Numbered from the stretch's first letter, positions 35,501 to 46,790 are shown. The stretch: 64,000 nt of DNA from Heliocidaris erythrogramma (GCA_025617745.1 CM046859.1:434001-498000), one strand, 5' to 3'. Translations and numbers: made by a program. The notes: generated by a model not told the origin, from the sequence alone.

Positions 35501-38500
35501 TTTCCATTTGTCGATTGAGAAGTCTCCTATAGCAGCCTTTACGTGATCAGGACGAACGTTTGTTGGTGAATCGGAGAAGACTGAACAGGAGAATATAGCA
35601 ACACCTGGGTTTGTCTTTTCACGTGTACTTTGAAAGCGATCTAACCATCAAGAGATTGGAGAGGGGTAAAAACCTCTCGGTGAGCACGTTAAATCTTATT
35701 GCTTCTATTGGTGATAAAAGACACATCAAGATCTATCTTTCATAATTAACATGCTTAAACATGGGAGCTGGAATGCGATATTGATTAAAATTTGTATTTG
35801 GAATAAGTCTTTAAAAGAAATAATTGTTTTCTTTATTCGTAGTCAGAGGTGTTTTTTGTAATTTTTCAGAGCGTGTTACACCCCTCTCCAGATGGAAAGT
35901 TTTTGTCAGTTTTTGTGTTTTGGTAATTCATAGTCATACACCTCCCTTGCGACAAAGTTTGGCGCATATGTTAGATGGGTTGAAATCGACCCGACTTTCA
36001 TGACATTTTTTTTTGGGGGGGGGGGGGGGGGCTCTGGGGCCAAACCCAGCGGCTTCGTTCGAGCTGACGAGCTTTTTGTGAATGACATGGATGGACTAAG
36101 TAACTTTAAGGGTAAAATCTCAAAAATCTCATGTAAACATGGGGGATTATTTCGGGACAGGTTCCTGGCCTATTACATCATTTACTCTTGAACTATAAAA
36201 TCACAAGGACAAGAGTAGGGAAATAAACACAGCACTCTGCCTTTCGAATAATTGGAAAGGGCAAAAAATTGAGTAAAGTTTCAATGACTGAATAAAATGT
36301 TTAAACACACCGATACAGGACGAGATATGAGACAGATGGTCACATCACAGCAAAGAAAAGTATGGACACAACGTGAACACATTGTCTTCAAACTTTAAGC
36401 TCTACATAGAAGTGAATGAAAGTAAGATTGATTTGTACCTATTTGACAGTTGTCTCCTACCCAACGTGGGTGACATCTACGTGAACTACAAGAACCTGTC
36501 TCCAAGTTACAATCCTCTTCCCCATCTCTACAGTGACATGTACTGGAACACAGGTGGAAGCAACCAGTGACTAAATTTTAAAAAAAGAAATATAAAATTT
36601 CTACATTTAATTGTAAATGGAAGATATTGTTTATGACTTGTAAATAATAACACTATATGTTTGCATGATTATATAGGGTAGCATTGTCAGTTTCAGAACT
36701 GCTTTCCAGCACGGCCCTGTCAGCCTATACTTTGTACGTAACCAATACTTTTAATGATTGAAATAACAGAAAAGAGAATCGAAACGTTGTAGAAATTAGT
36801 AACATAAATAGAAATTAATTTATATACTGTAGAAAAGAAAAGAAAATGGAACTCTTTATTGTAACACATTTTCATATAAAGCCGTCAATGAAAACATATA
36901 AAATATATATCAAAATTCAATATTTGCACTTTTCTTAATCAGACCTTCTAACGGTTAAATGAATGTGCTCATTTAAGCGTCAAAGTTAAAAAAATCGAAT
37001 CGGATCTTATTGCTGTTGGTAGAGTATTAATTTTACTTTAATTTGATATTGACTTTTCTCCAAAAGTTTGGGCACATCTGTATTCAGAACTGATTTTTCA
37101 CAATATAATAATAATAATAATAATATAGACACTTATATTGCGCCAAAACATATCCACTCAAAGGGTGCTCAAGGCGCTTACAATTCAATTGCATATAAAC
37201 TTAACCTAAAATACAATTTCAATGATAACATTACAGGTTAGGGTATAAATACATTGAAATTCATGTCAATGCAAATTACTACAATAATATTGGGCCATTA
37301 GATGAGTTTTCAGACAGGACTTGAAATGTTCTACTGATTTACAGTCCTTTAGTTTAGTTGGAAGACTGTTCCACAAACGGGGAGCTGCTGATATAAATGC
37401 TCGATCTCCCCATGACCGTCTGGTTTTAGGAATGAAAAGATCAAGAGTAGATGTATTGGAAGAGCGGAGACCAGGACGACCAGGCTTGTGAAAGTCAAGA
37501 AGAGATGAAATGTGCTGTGGAGAGGAGAACGTTAGGGCACGATACGCAATCAGAAGGGTTTTATACGTGAGACGATGTTCAACAGGAAGCCAATGAAGGA
37601 ACTTAAGGACTGGTGTGATGTGAGAATACTTGTGCTTACATGTAACTAGACGGGCAGCAGCATTCTGAACAAGTTGGAGCCTCCTTACTTGAGACTGAGA
37701 GATGCCATATAACAACGAGTTACAGCAATCAATCCGGGATGTTACAAATGCATGCACAAGCTGCTCAGCTGCTTTTGTAGTTAGATACTTGCGAATAGCA
37801 CGGAGATTACGGAGACTGTGGATAGCGAGTTTAACACACGATGATACCTGTGAATCCATGGTCATATTTGAGTCAAAAATAACTCCTAGATTCCGAACTT
37901 TATCCACTGGAGTAATTGATGAAGAACCAATATTCAAATTAGGAATTGTCAATTTGTTGAGCTGCTGCCTCGAACCCAGCATAATAAACTGAGATTTCTC
38001 ATCATTGAGCTTCAAATAATTATCCTTCATCCAGTTCCTAATTTCACGTATACAGACTTCAACACGAGCAATACAGGCATCAACTTCACATTGTGTAGGA
38101 GAACACGAAAAATATATTTGCGTGTCATCGGCATACATATGATGATAGATATTATGCCTCTTGATGATATCATGGAGGGGAAGAGTATAGATATTGAAGA
38201 GTTGCGGCCCAAGCACCGATCCCTGGGGCACAGAGAAGGGAAGATGAACTTTCCCAGAAACAGCTCCATGAACGCAAACCCTCTGGGATCTGTTTGAGAG
38301 ATAAGATGTTAACCACTGGTGAGCCTGTCCACCAATTCCGATCGACTGGAGTCTCTTCAGCAGTATGGCGTGGTCTACTGTGTCGAATGCACTACTTAGA
38401 TCGAGCATAATCAACCCAGTCACTTTTCCACAATCCATTCCGGCAAGGATATCATTTTGCACTCGTAAAAGTGCAGTCTCAACGCTGTGCTTTCCTCGGT

Positions 38501-39586
38501 AGGCCGATTGGAAGTTATCTTGAAGGTCATTGTCATTAAGGAAGGACTGAATACGTATTGAAACAATACGTTCAATAACCTTTGATAAGAAGCTTAGATT
38601 TGCCACAATCACCTACCGGTACATATCAATTTTCATCAGATTTGTGACACTGTAACAATTTGGTATCAAATTGAATGGTAGACTTCAGCCTGAAAGTTGA
38701 CATCAACTAAACATATTATGAAAAGCATTTAAGGAGGCAATCATGCGATAAAAAGGTCATGATATATGCATTTTCTTTTTTAAAAGTTTTATTTAATCAC
38801 GTTCGAATAATAACGACTTCTCATTAGAGAGCCCGCCCCTGGTAGCGACCACAGCACGACACATCATCGGCATTCAGCTGCTCAAACTATGGAAGTAGTT
38901 GTGGATAAAGTCACTGGAAATGACCTTTCTGTCAGATTTTTTAGAATGCGAAAGGGCAAAAATGCTGGCCCAACTGACCAATCCAGGAACCTGGCGCTGG
39001 AAATGATATGTTTGGTGGTAGGTTGCCTTTATAACGCATGGCTGCCTCATGAAACGCTCTACATAAATTGGTGTCAACTTGAATGTCTACTCTTCAGTTT
39101 GATACCATATTGTTTCAGTGCAACATATCTGATGATAAATGAACTGTGGGTGATTGTAAGAAATCAGATCTTATGACAGGTGTACCCAAACTTTGGAAGG
39201 CAGTATATATTTTATATTTTTTTATTGACAGTTAATATATGAAAACTTGGGACAATAAAGAGTGTCCACTTTTTCTTTTTGCTGAGTGTACATACACAAA
39301 TATATATAGGCGTACAAGAGTTTTTGTAACAAAATATATTTGACTATCCAAAAATAAAATAAAAAATAAAAATGCTACAGACATGATAAAAATGGATGAA
39401 GAAAGCAAGCCTCACATGAGCTGCAGCTATCGGGCATATCAACCGAGTCTGAAGTGAATCCTATTTCACATTGACCATCCGATGAGGTACAAAATCCAGA
39501 GTCTTTGTCACAACCAACATTCCCTGGACAGTTGCAGTGATCAGTGCAGCTGCTGCCAAAGTAACCCGTCGGGCAAACTGATGGTA
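32310..39586 (-). CDS. Single-pass receptor: EGF-like, FN3, TM, ITAM-like tail (3' part of gene)
   Basis: Six exons in descending order: 39416-39586, 36439-36570, 35341-35580, 34462-34830, 33041-33155 and 32310-32517. Lengths 171, 132, 240, 369, 115 and 208 read through all junctions (phases 1,1,1,1,2) to a TGA, giving 410 residues after the first split codon. Order: two EGF-like modules, a beta-sandwich-like module, one FN3 domain, one membrane helix and a tail of about 70 residues with four tyrosine motifs. No kinase or phosphatase domain is present, so any signalling would go through recruited SH2 proteins. Extracellular parts recall the ectodomain layout of Tie-type receptors, but no orthology is claimed. 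The start of the gene and its signal peptide were not found upstream of 39586. Confidence 0.75.
32518..33040 (-). other. Receptor intron E-F
   Basis: Begins GTAAGG and ends TTAATTCAG on the minus strand. AT-rich, no repeat recognised. Confidence 0.6.
33041..33155 (-). CDS. Receptor exon E: transmembrane helix
   Basis: Acceptor CACGTGACAG, donor AG|GTAAGG, phases 1 to 2. It encodes ADDGRGTVLAG, the hydrophobic helix PIAGGVVGGLLVILCLVTII and then LLLRRK. The basic stop-transfer sequence after the helix puts the C-terminus in the cytoplasm. Glycine pairs at the start of the helix could support helix packing. Confidence 0.85.
33930..34330. repeat. Degenerate tandem repeat, core GGGCACTTATCAGA, in receptor intron
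   Basis: About a dozen loose copies of the same unit seen at 2860-3200 and 59990-60370, ending beside a C run at about 34340. It lies in the intron between the FN3 and transmembrane exons. The 222-codon frame over it is FN3 exon read on into intron. Confidence 0.75.
34462..34830 (-). CDS. Receptor exon D: fibronectin type III domain
   Basis: Acceptor AACAAACAG, donor T|GTGAGT, phases 1-1, 123 codons. FN3 landmarks: PPTLVASSHHWVFISWNAW (strands A-B with the core W), GPITGYRVYVQ (strand C) and LDDGTTYEIQIAVIREGP (the L..GT.Y.....A strands E-F). A linker to the membrane follows (VLSVKTEGF). FN3 domains in receptors serve as spacers or ligand-binding units. Confidence 0.85.
34935..35165 (+). mobile_element. 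Old SINE remnant
   Basis: Contains a B-box-like piece (gttggaatcccagtcc) followed by ccactctccatccaggtgt and aaatggatacctg. The last two match the body of the tRNA-derived SINE at 59665-59955. Located in the intron between receptor exons C and D. Confidence 0.55.
35341..35580 (-). CDS. Receptor exon C: extracellular module, probably Ig- or FN3-like
   Basis: Acceptor TCTCCTGTTCAG, donor G|GTTCGT (weak; GTATGT three bases on would shift the phase). 80 codons, phases 1-1. It includes DSPTNVRPDHVKAAIGDF, LNFTFYIQDIPDDSPVYCF and YVKLKSAEFY. Alternating hydrophobic residues and the D-x-PVYCF stretch suggest a beta sandwich. Two N-x-S/T sites (NIS and NFT) could be glycosylated. No family is assigned firmly. 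Confidence 0.65.
36439..36570 (-). CDS. Receptor exon B: EGF-like
   Basis: Acceptor ATTTAG, donor G|GTACAA, phases 1-1. It encodes TGCFHLCSSTCHCRDGEEDC, then NLETGSCSSRCHPRWVGDNC. The cysteine pattern is C...C...C.C....DC....G.C...C...W.G..C. The plus-strand 65-codon frame over the same bases is its shadow. Confidence 0.75.
36700..36850 (+). repeat. Direct copy of the repeat at 4655-4810
   Basis: Shares gaactgctttcca, acggccctgtcagc, gtagaaatta and gaaataa-attaattta in the same order. No coding sense in either copy. Confidence 0.65.
37104..38620 (-). mobile_element. L2-like LINE, 5'-truncated, with intact 3' reverse-transcriptase frame
   Basis: Inserted in the intron between EGF exons A and B, in the same orientation as the gene. 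After the stop codon comes a 3' tail with two GCGC-type half stems (aaggcgct, tggcgcaatataa) and then a (TAA)n tract at about 37105-37127, as in L2-clade LINEs. The 5' end is cut inside the RT domain. The long open frame suggests a fairly recent insertion. Confidence 0.9.
37266..38612 (-). CDS. LINE reverse transcriptase, C-terminal 448 residues, open
   Basis: Starts within the RT finger region (SFLSKVIERIVSIRI). It contains SAYRGKHSVETALLRVQND, motif A MLDLSSAFDTVDHAIL, motif B SVPQGSVLGPQLF (usually GVPQG) and the catalytic HMYADDTQIYFS near residue 165. The thumb follows (LKLNDEKSQF, VRNLGVIFDSNM), then the connection domain with the LHWLPVEHRLTYKTLLIAYR motif typical of L2/CR1-group elements. 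No internal stop. The endonuclease domain is missing, so it cannot be autonomous. The first residue is simply the first ATG of the fragment. Confidence 0.9.
   Translation of the reverse strand: MIVANLSFLSKVIERIVSIRIQSFLNDNDLQDNFQSAYRGKHSVETALLRVQNDILAGMDCGKVTGLIMLDLSSAFDTVDHAILLKRLQSIGIGGQAHQWLTSYLSNRSQRVCVHGAVSGKVHLPFSVPQGSVLGPQLFNIYTLPLHDIIKRHNIYHHMYADDTQIYFSCSPTQCEVDACIARVEVCIREIRNWMKDNYLKLNDEKSQFIMLGSRQQLNKLTIPNLNIGSSSITPVDKVRNLGVIFDSNMTMDSQVSSCVKLAIHSLRNLRAIRKYLTTKAAEQLVHAFVTSRIDCCNSLLYGISQSQVRRLQLVQNAAARLVTCKHKYSHITPVLKFLHWLPVEHRLTYKTLLIAYRALTFSSPQHISSLLDFHKPGRPGLRSSNTSTLDLFIPKTRRSWGDRAFISAAPRLWNSLPTKLKDCKSVEHFKSCLKTHLMAQYYCSNLH
39416..39586 (-). CDS. Receptor exon A: EGF-like, laminin/Tie type
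   Basis: Acceptor TTTTACAG, donor GTGAGG, phases 1-1. It encodes VCPTGYFGSSCTDHCNC, then PGNVGCDKDSGFCTSSDGQC and EIGF. The eight or more cysteines have the CxxGYFG..C...C.C pattern of EGF repeats in Tie and MEGF-like proteins. This is the most 5' exon that could be recognised. Confidence 0.8.
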
Positions 39587-39589
39587 CTG

Positions 39590-40560
39590 TAAAACAAACT
39601 CGGAATATTTATCAGTTTTTCCCGTTTTAACTAAAAACGAAAATAATATACTCCGATAACTACTCCATGACATGAGAAGATGATTTAAAGGCACCCGTAA
39701 AATTCTGGCCACGATATTTGAACTTTTCGAGACATTGCCAAATTTATAACATATACCAAACACAACGACGTTTCATTTGATAAGGTCATTTGCTATGTCC
39801 TTGATCGTCTTATATTTTTGAGAGACTCTTATTTCCCTTTTTAAAATTGCTTTAAAAAATTTAAGGTCAAAGGTCCCATAAATGGGGCGGCATGGCGACA
39901 AAATGTACCCCAATCATGCCAATTGTGCATTGTGTGATAAAAGCACAGGTAGATTTTAGATGTGGAGATGAGGGCCGTGGGGCATCTTTCAAAATGGCCG
40001 CAATCAGGGCGCTTTTCATTTAAGCACAGTCAAAAATTACATGTGAAAAATGAACTTTTGGTAAATAATACATAAAATTGAAATTTGAATGGTTTGGGCC
40101 AAAATAGTTTAGGAAAAGTGGTTTAGATGCCCATTTGTTAAAACATGTGACAGAAATACTAAATTTGGATTTGGAATGTTTCTAAAAATATGGATCATTT
40201 CCAAATCTAGATATGGAGATATCCAAATTCAGCCAATGAGGGCAGTGGTATCGATATTTCTAAATGGCCGCCAACACTGCAAAATCACATGGAAAAAGTG
40301 AATTTGGGGTAAATTGATACGCACAGTACAAATTTCATTGACATTGTTTCGCGGCCGATATAGTCTAAGAAAAGTGGTTTTGGTGCCCATTGTTTTTTTT
40401 CAAAGAGGGCCATTTTCATTAATTTACAAATTAGCCCTGTACTAGGATAATTTTCTGATAGAAACACCAAATTTGGCATATATATATATATAGAAAAATA
40501 TATCATAATCAAATTTAGATATGGAGACATATGAGATTCCGCCTACGCAATCCCTACCAG
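39590..40560. other. Upstream flank of receptor exon A, no further exon seen
   Basis: Contains two related stretches of about 200 bases (about 39870-40080 and 40200-40400) sharing aaatggccgc, acatgtgaaaaa/acatggaaaaa, ggtaaat and aaaagtggttt..gtgcccat. These are parts of a short repeat. No cysteine-rich exon was found. Confidence 0.5.
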
Positions 40561-40564
40561 AGTC

Positions 40565-40865
40565 CGCTCGCTAGTCGTAAGGACCGCTATTTATAATGGA
40601 GAAAGGCTCATTATTCATGCGGGTCATTATTCATAAGGACTGCTATTCATAATACGAGAATAGGGTCGCGATTTATAATACAGAAAGAGGGTCGCTATTC
40701 ACAAAAGGAAAGGGGTCGCTATTAATGATACGAGATGAGGGTCGGTATTCATAATAAAGATTGAGAGTCGCTATTCATAACAGGATAGGCCGCTATTCAT
40801 AATACGAAATGAGGGTCGCATCCATATTGATACGGAAAGAGGGTCGCTGTTTATAAAAATTAAAT
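40565..40865 (-). repeat. Minisatellite, reverse-orientation relative of 11413-12480
   Basis: About ten degraded copies of agggtcgctattcataata, the reverse complement of the unit at 11413-12480. Followed by a TE-terminus-like gtcgtagctaggggggg at about 40911. Confidence 0.85.
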
Positions 40866-41639
40866 CAGCAACCAAAATAATAATATTAGATGGGGGACAC
40901 CCCACGGCTGTGTCGTAGCTAGGGGGGGGGGGGGGGGAGGCTCATCGAACAAATAAAGAAAAAAGGCGTGCCCCAATAATGTACGCGACCCATCACCACG
41001 GGCCCACCTTGGTACAAGTACATTATATCCAACAATTCATAGTTCATAGTTGGCATAGCCTGTGTGTGAGCGTGTGTGGGTGGGGGCTGTAGCAGCGTGT
41101 CACCAGGGGGCTGTTCTATCGTGTCCATAACCCTCAGAAAAGGAAGAAAGCAACGGAGAGGGGATCGTAGGGACTTAAGGTATAATTTATACCATATTCA
41201 ACCTTTTGTAAATATACAATATATTTTCCATAAGTTACAAAAGAAAGTTAGATTTTCAAAGTTTTAAGCCAAATAAGATACGATCCTGTGACTGCCATAG
41301 GCATATGCGAATGGACCTACAAATTGTACAGCCTTAGACAAAATCAGTGCCAGAAGTTACGAACCAGGCACCCAGACGTTCTCCAGTTTCAGCCAATGAA
41401 GATTTTAAAGATTCTCGTTTTTCCAGGAATTATCATAACTCAGAATACTATTAATTATATTAATTAACATAACTTCATGCATGGGTGTCAACTTGTATTC
41501 GTGGTTGGTTGGATGACTGGTGTCACATATCCTCGGCGTGGGAGCTAAAGTAACCAAGATGGGGAAAGGTGTCAGGCAAGGGGGGGGGGGGGTGGTGAAA
41601 CGTTAAGGATCGACAAAGCGAAGGAGTGAAGATACAGGG

Positions 41640-42960
41640 GTAGAACATTTTGAATTGGGGGTGCAAGCTTTTGCCGATAGTTTTGATGCGTTCTTAGTCT
41701 AATATACCCCTCGTACAGGTCCTATATATACACCACATAAGAAATTATTTTCAAACAATATCGCATACGCAGATCCTCCAAACTATAATGTAATGTCTAG
41801 GGTCGCGAATCGGTTGTAAATTTCGGGGAAATGACGCTTCTTGCTAGATTATCAACAAACCTGTTTTAAATTTTGCGAGCGAGCGAACCCCCAAAATAGC
41901 CAGATCTTACAATAAAAAGGTGTGCCTTTGTCATAAAAATACCCTCTGGGGCCTATAAAATATTCGAATGGTATATTTGTTCTCCTTGCTGCCAAATATG
42001 ACTCTATTCTAGCACCTCACTGGTTCCACTGTTTGCTGTTCGAAACCAACCTGTTTCAAAATATTACGAACCTAGCGAAGCGAGCGAGGAAAAGCACACT
42101 CTTTTGATGTTAAAGTATTAGTTCATCATCGAAATACACTATAGACCTTTAAGATACCTAAATTATATAATTATTCGGTCACATCGCTTACATCATATGC
42201 ATGCCCAATTCGTTTGCCTTTCCAATCCATCCTATATCTAAATATTATACGAATGAGTGCAGCGAGCAAGGGAAATTATACACCTTTTGATAAGCCTCAA
42301 AGATATCAAAATAGTACCTCACCTATCTGCCGAAGATGACGCTATTTTGCTCGCAACTCTAGATGACTTTTATAACATTGGGTATTGTTCATAGGCCATT
42401 ATCTCCTGAAAATTTATCTAATTTAGGTCAACTTGCCACTTGACTCCCAGCATTTATTCTTTGTGATTAGGCCTACCTCAATAGCACAAAACATTATAGA
42501 GAAACACGATGGAAACAAATTCCCTTCATAAGAATAGCATTATAGCCGGCATTGGTTAAGATACTTATAAATGCAAGCGAGCGAGCGCTTTCATGTTTTT
42601 CCTTTTCCCCTTTTTTTTCTTTCTCCTTTCTTCCTTTCTCTTTCCTCCTCTATCTACTTTTTAGACGATGAACAGGCCCTGTCATTTATTAAGGGCTAAT
42701 TATTTTTTTGGGGGATGATAATACATGCCATCCCCCACCTAAAATATTGGGGGGATATATCCCTTCATCCCCCGGGATCGACACCCATGACTTGATTTAT
42801 CCACAATCTTGATTTCCTGAACCTTTTCTAACACCGAAAACAAAGTTGGAACAGCCCATCAGCCTAGTCACTGCCCGGAGAGGGGTGGGGGAGAGGCACT
42901 TTAAAATTGCGGTTTGCCTGGGGGATAGGGGGCTTGAAAACTTTTTCGCGGAGGGGGGAA
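41640..42960 (-). repeat. Dispersed repeat, inverted partner of 8490-9790
   Basis: Same blocks as 8490-9790 in reverse order and orientation, including ccgggatcgacacccatga at about 42775. No transposase frame. It ends at a C run at about 42980-43001. Confidence 0.75.
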
Positions 42961-43019
42961 AACTTCCCATTTCCTGAACCCCCCCCCCCCCCCCCCCCCC
43001 GTTACAAACAGTGCAATAT

Positions 43020-43320
43020 TTCGTCCAAGTAATTGAAAAGCAGTCGGGGCGTCGAACTATAACTTTCCGCCTAAAAGTTTGTTTGCTACAAGCCGTTGTC
43101 TTTCTCTCAAAGTTGCTAAAACGTCAGAACTTTCGCGCTTCGCACGGGAAGGGGGAAACCCCTCCCTCCCTGCACCCATCCCTGTAACAGTGCAGTATTA
43201 CGTCCAAATAACTGAAAAGCAGTCCGGACATTGAAATAACTTTCCGCCTAAAAAAGGTGCTACGAGCCGTTAACTTTCTCTCAAATTTCTCCCTCCCTGA
43301 ACCCACCCCCTAGGGAGCTT
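43020..43320 (+). repeat. Tandem duplication, unit about 175 bp
   Basis: Two copies of cagtgcaatatttcgtccaagtaattgaaaagcag, followed by aactttccgcctaaaa, start near 43008 and 43190 and agree at most positions. Confidence 0.75.
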
Positions 43321-43465
43321 TGCGCACTCTTCACGTGCTTACAACCGCCCCCTAAAATGAAATCCTGGCTATGCGGTTGGATCCTTCACGTCTGGCCCCC
43401 CCCCCCATGGGTGTCCATCCCCGGGGGAGGGGGTGGCCTGTATGATCATCCCCCAATATAAATAT

Positions 43466-44520
43466 GATACATTAACTTAAAACTAATAATTATCCCAACT
43501 CATAATGTTTGACCTTGAAATACCACCACATTCTCTGATTATTAGAAGTAAGGAAATAAGAAATGCCACGAATTCAATGCGAAAATATGGCAGAAATTTC
43601 GTTCGCTCGCATTGTCATTCTCAATTGAGGGTTCCGTCCATTGGCGTAGATCCGTGCATTCCTTTTATTCATTAAAATAACATTTTGAAATGCTCTGAAA
43701 TGGTGTGGGAGGGGGATGCCCCCTCCCACACCCTCCCCCGCTCGGTCGCTTTGTTCAGTGGAGTATCTAGCGGAGGGGGGGGGGGCAGAAAGAAAAATCA
43801 TAATCTTTATACGGATTACGCACCCCAAAATCCGCAGGGTTAATGCACTAGAAATCTAGGTTTTGAAGGTTTGAAATGTGAAAATTTTCAAAAGCTCGGT
43901 CGCTTTGCTCCCTCGCATAACTGTTATCTTTCAGGATCTCGTAGTTTTGCGCCCCCCCTAGGCCTATATAGTTTTTAAATAGCTTAAAGGGTTCAAAAAT
44001 TGAAAAAATAAAGATGTTATTGCTTTGCTCGCTATATCATATATGTTTCATACGACTCCTGCTTAATACTGCGCCCCCGATGTAGGATAAAGTATATATA
44101 AAAGAGCATTAATTTTGCAAAGGTTCAACTTATGAAAGAAATCTCAACTTCAGGTATAGCCTTGCTTAATTTCTCGACTCTTTCTCAAGCCTTTCATGGA
44201 TTCCGTTAGTTTTGCTCCCGATTGTAGAAGTGAGTGAAAAGTAAACCGCTTATCTATGTATAAAATTCGAGTTTCTCTACCGCTCAATTGCGGTGGTCAA
44301 TTATTGCAAAATTTCCTGATAAAATGCACAAGTTAGGGTTAAAAATTGAAAAATTTGCCTGCGGATTTTGGGATGCGTAATCCGTATAAAGATTATGATT
44401 TTTCTTTCTGCCCCCCTGTTTTGCTCCTTCGCTGAGGAAGATAAGTTTGGGCACTCGGCAGGGGGGGGGGGGGGGGGGGACTTCATTTTTGGCCCCAGGT
44501 GCCATAATCCCTAGTATCAT
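43466..44520 (+). repeat. Second copy of the 23555-24880 repeat, with decayed hAT-like element
   Basis: Colinear with 23555-24880. The CAGTGGAGTATCTAGCGG end at 43756 corresponds to the left end at 23879. The right end (gccataatccctagtat, about 44505) has lost the final CCACTG. Contains a G run at about 44461-44479. Confidence 0.75.
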
Positions 44521-45315
44521 GAACACGGATGGACACCCCTGTGGCCCCCTCTATTGAAAAATCCTGGCTACGTCTGTGACTCTGGGTATGTTTTAGTAAA
44601 CAAAAGGTGTTTTCCCCAAAGTCGATAGCATCGAGAATCTTTGGTATTTAAAAAAGTGCCTCCATGGCACCTGACTTGTTAATTTCACTGACCTACTTAT
44701 TCGGGGAGGTGTAAACTCCGCCTGTTTTAAGCCACACCTCGGCAGGGCTCTACTGTTTATGTGAACGCAACTGGTTTGGGCTGCTCCCTGATTGGTTTGA
44801 GCCTTGTGAGAGGTATTGAGGTACAGTTCTATGATTGGTTGGGGCTTTTAGAGATATAGAGGCCTACATGGGACACTTTATTCGAAAACAAAACCAGTTG
44901 GGGCGCTTTAGTTGGAGCACTCGATAAATTCATTTCTTTTCATCTTAAAATATAATCTAGACTTCAACTTTGTTGTCTGCTTTCTGAGCATCTTCTGTTG
45001 TCATTTCTTCACTATTAGTGTAATGACTTTTTTGGCCACCGTATTATTACAGTTAAAACAGGGATAAAGCATTCACAGCGTCATAAAATTGGTGTCTGGT
45101 AATAATGAGGTAGTAATCATTATTACAATTATTATGTGAATAATAATATAGTCATATTGTCCAGGAAGAAGGATATGAATATTGATCAGGATCCCCAGGG
45201 CAAATAAGAGTATTTTTCATTTCTAAAGTTTTGTTCAGTAGCTTGGTAGTGACTTATCCATGTGTTGCGCGAACGATAGGAACCTGCATGATGCTTCGAG
45301 CTTTGTTAATGTCTA

Positions 45316-45606
45316 GTTTACATTTGGCCTGCGATTTGTATACGTAGCCTGTATCATGACCGTATCATGCCCGTATCCCCTATTCCGTGCGGCCTCCATG
45401 CGGAGGCAGAAGGAGGACGTGGGATTTTCGTACGGACTGTACGGACTTGCCTCGACCTGCCCTCCAGGGCCCATACAAGAAAAGGCACGATGCTCGTAGA
45501 TAATGTGAACACAAACATCGTATCTTGTAGCCACCTACGATTCCCCTAAAATCACAAGAAAAAATTGTAGACCACTTTATCGTATGTCGCCCGGGCTAAT
45601 GTAAAA
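45316..45606 (+). mobile_element. Small inverted-repeat element, copy 1
   Basis: Ends GTTTACATTTGG and, inverted, TTTTACATTAGCCC, with TA on both sides. The interior is GC-rich, with repeated tccgtgcgg-type and gtagaccact words. Closely related to the neighbouring copy at 45628-46044. Confidence 0.7.
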
Positions 45607-45627
45607 TAGGCATAATGCCTACATGTA

Positions 45628-46044
45628 GTTTACATTCGGCCTGCAGTTGGTCTACGGAGCCCGTATCCCCTTTTCCGTGCGGTCTCCGTGCAGTGGCAGG
45701 AGGCGGCCATGAGATTTCGTACAGCAAACGCACGGTTTTTTGTGAACATGGGGGTGATCGTACAGAGATTGTAAACTCGTGGAACATTCGCATGGCCATC
45801 GCTATCGCAAGGTTTCCGCTCGTTGCCCGGGCAGTACCCGTAATATTGAGCAGTTATCCCGCGGCAACCCCAAAGCTCTCGCACCATGGCCGTGCAGCCG
45901 TCTTGAGACGGGCCAAAAAAAAATCAGATGGGCTCAGATAATGTAAACACAAACACCGTAGCCCGTAGCCACCTACGTTGCCAGAAAAATCGCACGGAAA
46001 ATCGTAGACCAATTTATTGCACGGCGCCCGGGGTAAATGTAAAC
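45628..46044 (+). mobile_element. Small inverted-repeat element, copy 2
   Basis: Ends GTTTACATTCGGCC and, inverted, GTTTACATTTACCCC, flanked by TA. Same family as copy 1, with 20 bases between the two. ggcataatgcc and taggcattaagcat at the outer sides of the copies suggest one inserted next to the other. Confidence 0.75.
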
Positions 46045-46790
46045 TATAGGCATTAAGCATAATCAAGATAATATTTGTGAAATGCTATCACGTGTAAACA
46101 CTTTGTTTGTAGCTGACGTTAGTCAAAATATATATTTGAACCGACACAGAAAGGAATTACAGTCTAATATTCTATGAATGTCCTGAAATTAGCGTAAATG
46201 AGGGTCCCACAACCAACAGTTACCATCACTTATGATTAAAACTATAATAAGCAGGGATTGAAGGTTAATATCACCTTGGAAATAAATTGATTTTTAATGG
46301 AATCAGAAAAGGTGAGAGAAACAGTTTGAGGGAAATAAGATAAGATAAGTTCAAGTTTCAGTACGATCCAAATTTATGGGAGAGGTGCTAAAAATGTACG
46401 TCAAAAAGTTTCGTTTGACAGATTTTAAAGTTTACTTCATTTGATTTTCCTCATTTTTTAAAGATTTGCCTCTCTCATTGTTGTATTTTTTTTTTGATTA
46501 CTTTTAATTTTTTTACATTTTCACCGGTAATTGCAAAAAACAACTTTGTAATCATCTGATCATTGTATAGTTATATAAATAGTTTCATTCCAAACGACGC
46601 TAAATCCACTTCTGGGGTTTCGAATAAATCTAGGTTTATCAATTTACCACTTTTTGAGGAATTTTTCATGTTCGTGGCTTTAATTCCGTTTGGAATGAAA
46701 ATGTAGTTGATCGTGATTTTTATAATGTTATATATCTCCATATTGTTAGCAGAGTGAAAATTTCATCTTTTTAAAAATGTTTTCGGTTAA

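Noticed and set aside
36373-36570. 65-codon plus-strand frame
   Set aside because: Shadow of the minus-strand EGF-like exon, which has the conserved cysteines and proper splice sites.
38874-39176. Frames of 67 and 95 codons on opposite strands
   Set aside because: No conserved motif on either strand; considered as a Tc1-type transposase fragment or an extra receptor exon but the key residues are absent.
13232-39586. Lectin exons and EGF/FN3 receptor exons as one single gene
   Set aside because: The receptor ends in a clear stop at 32310 and the lectin gene has its own signal-peptide exon with an upstream in-frame stop at about 20737.
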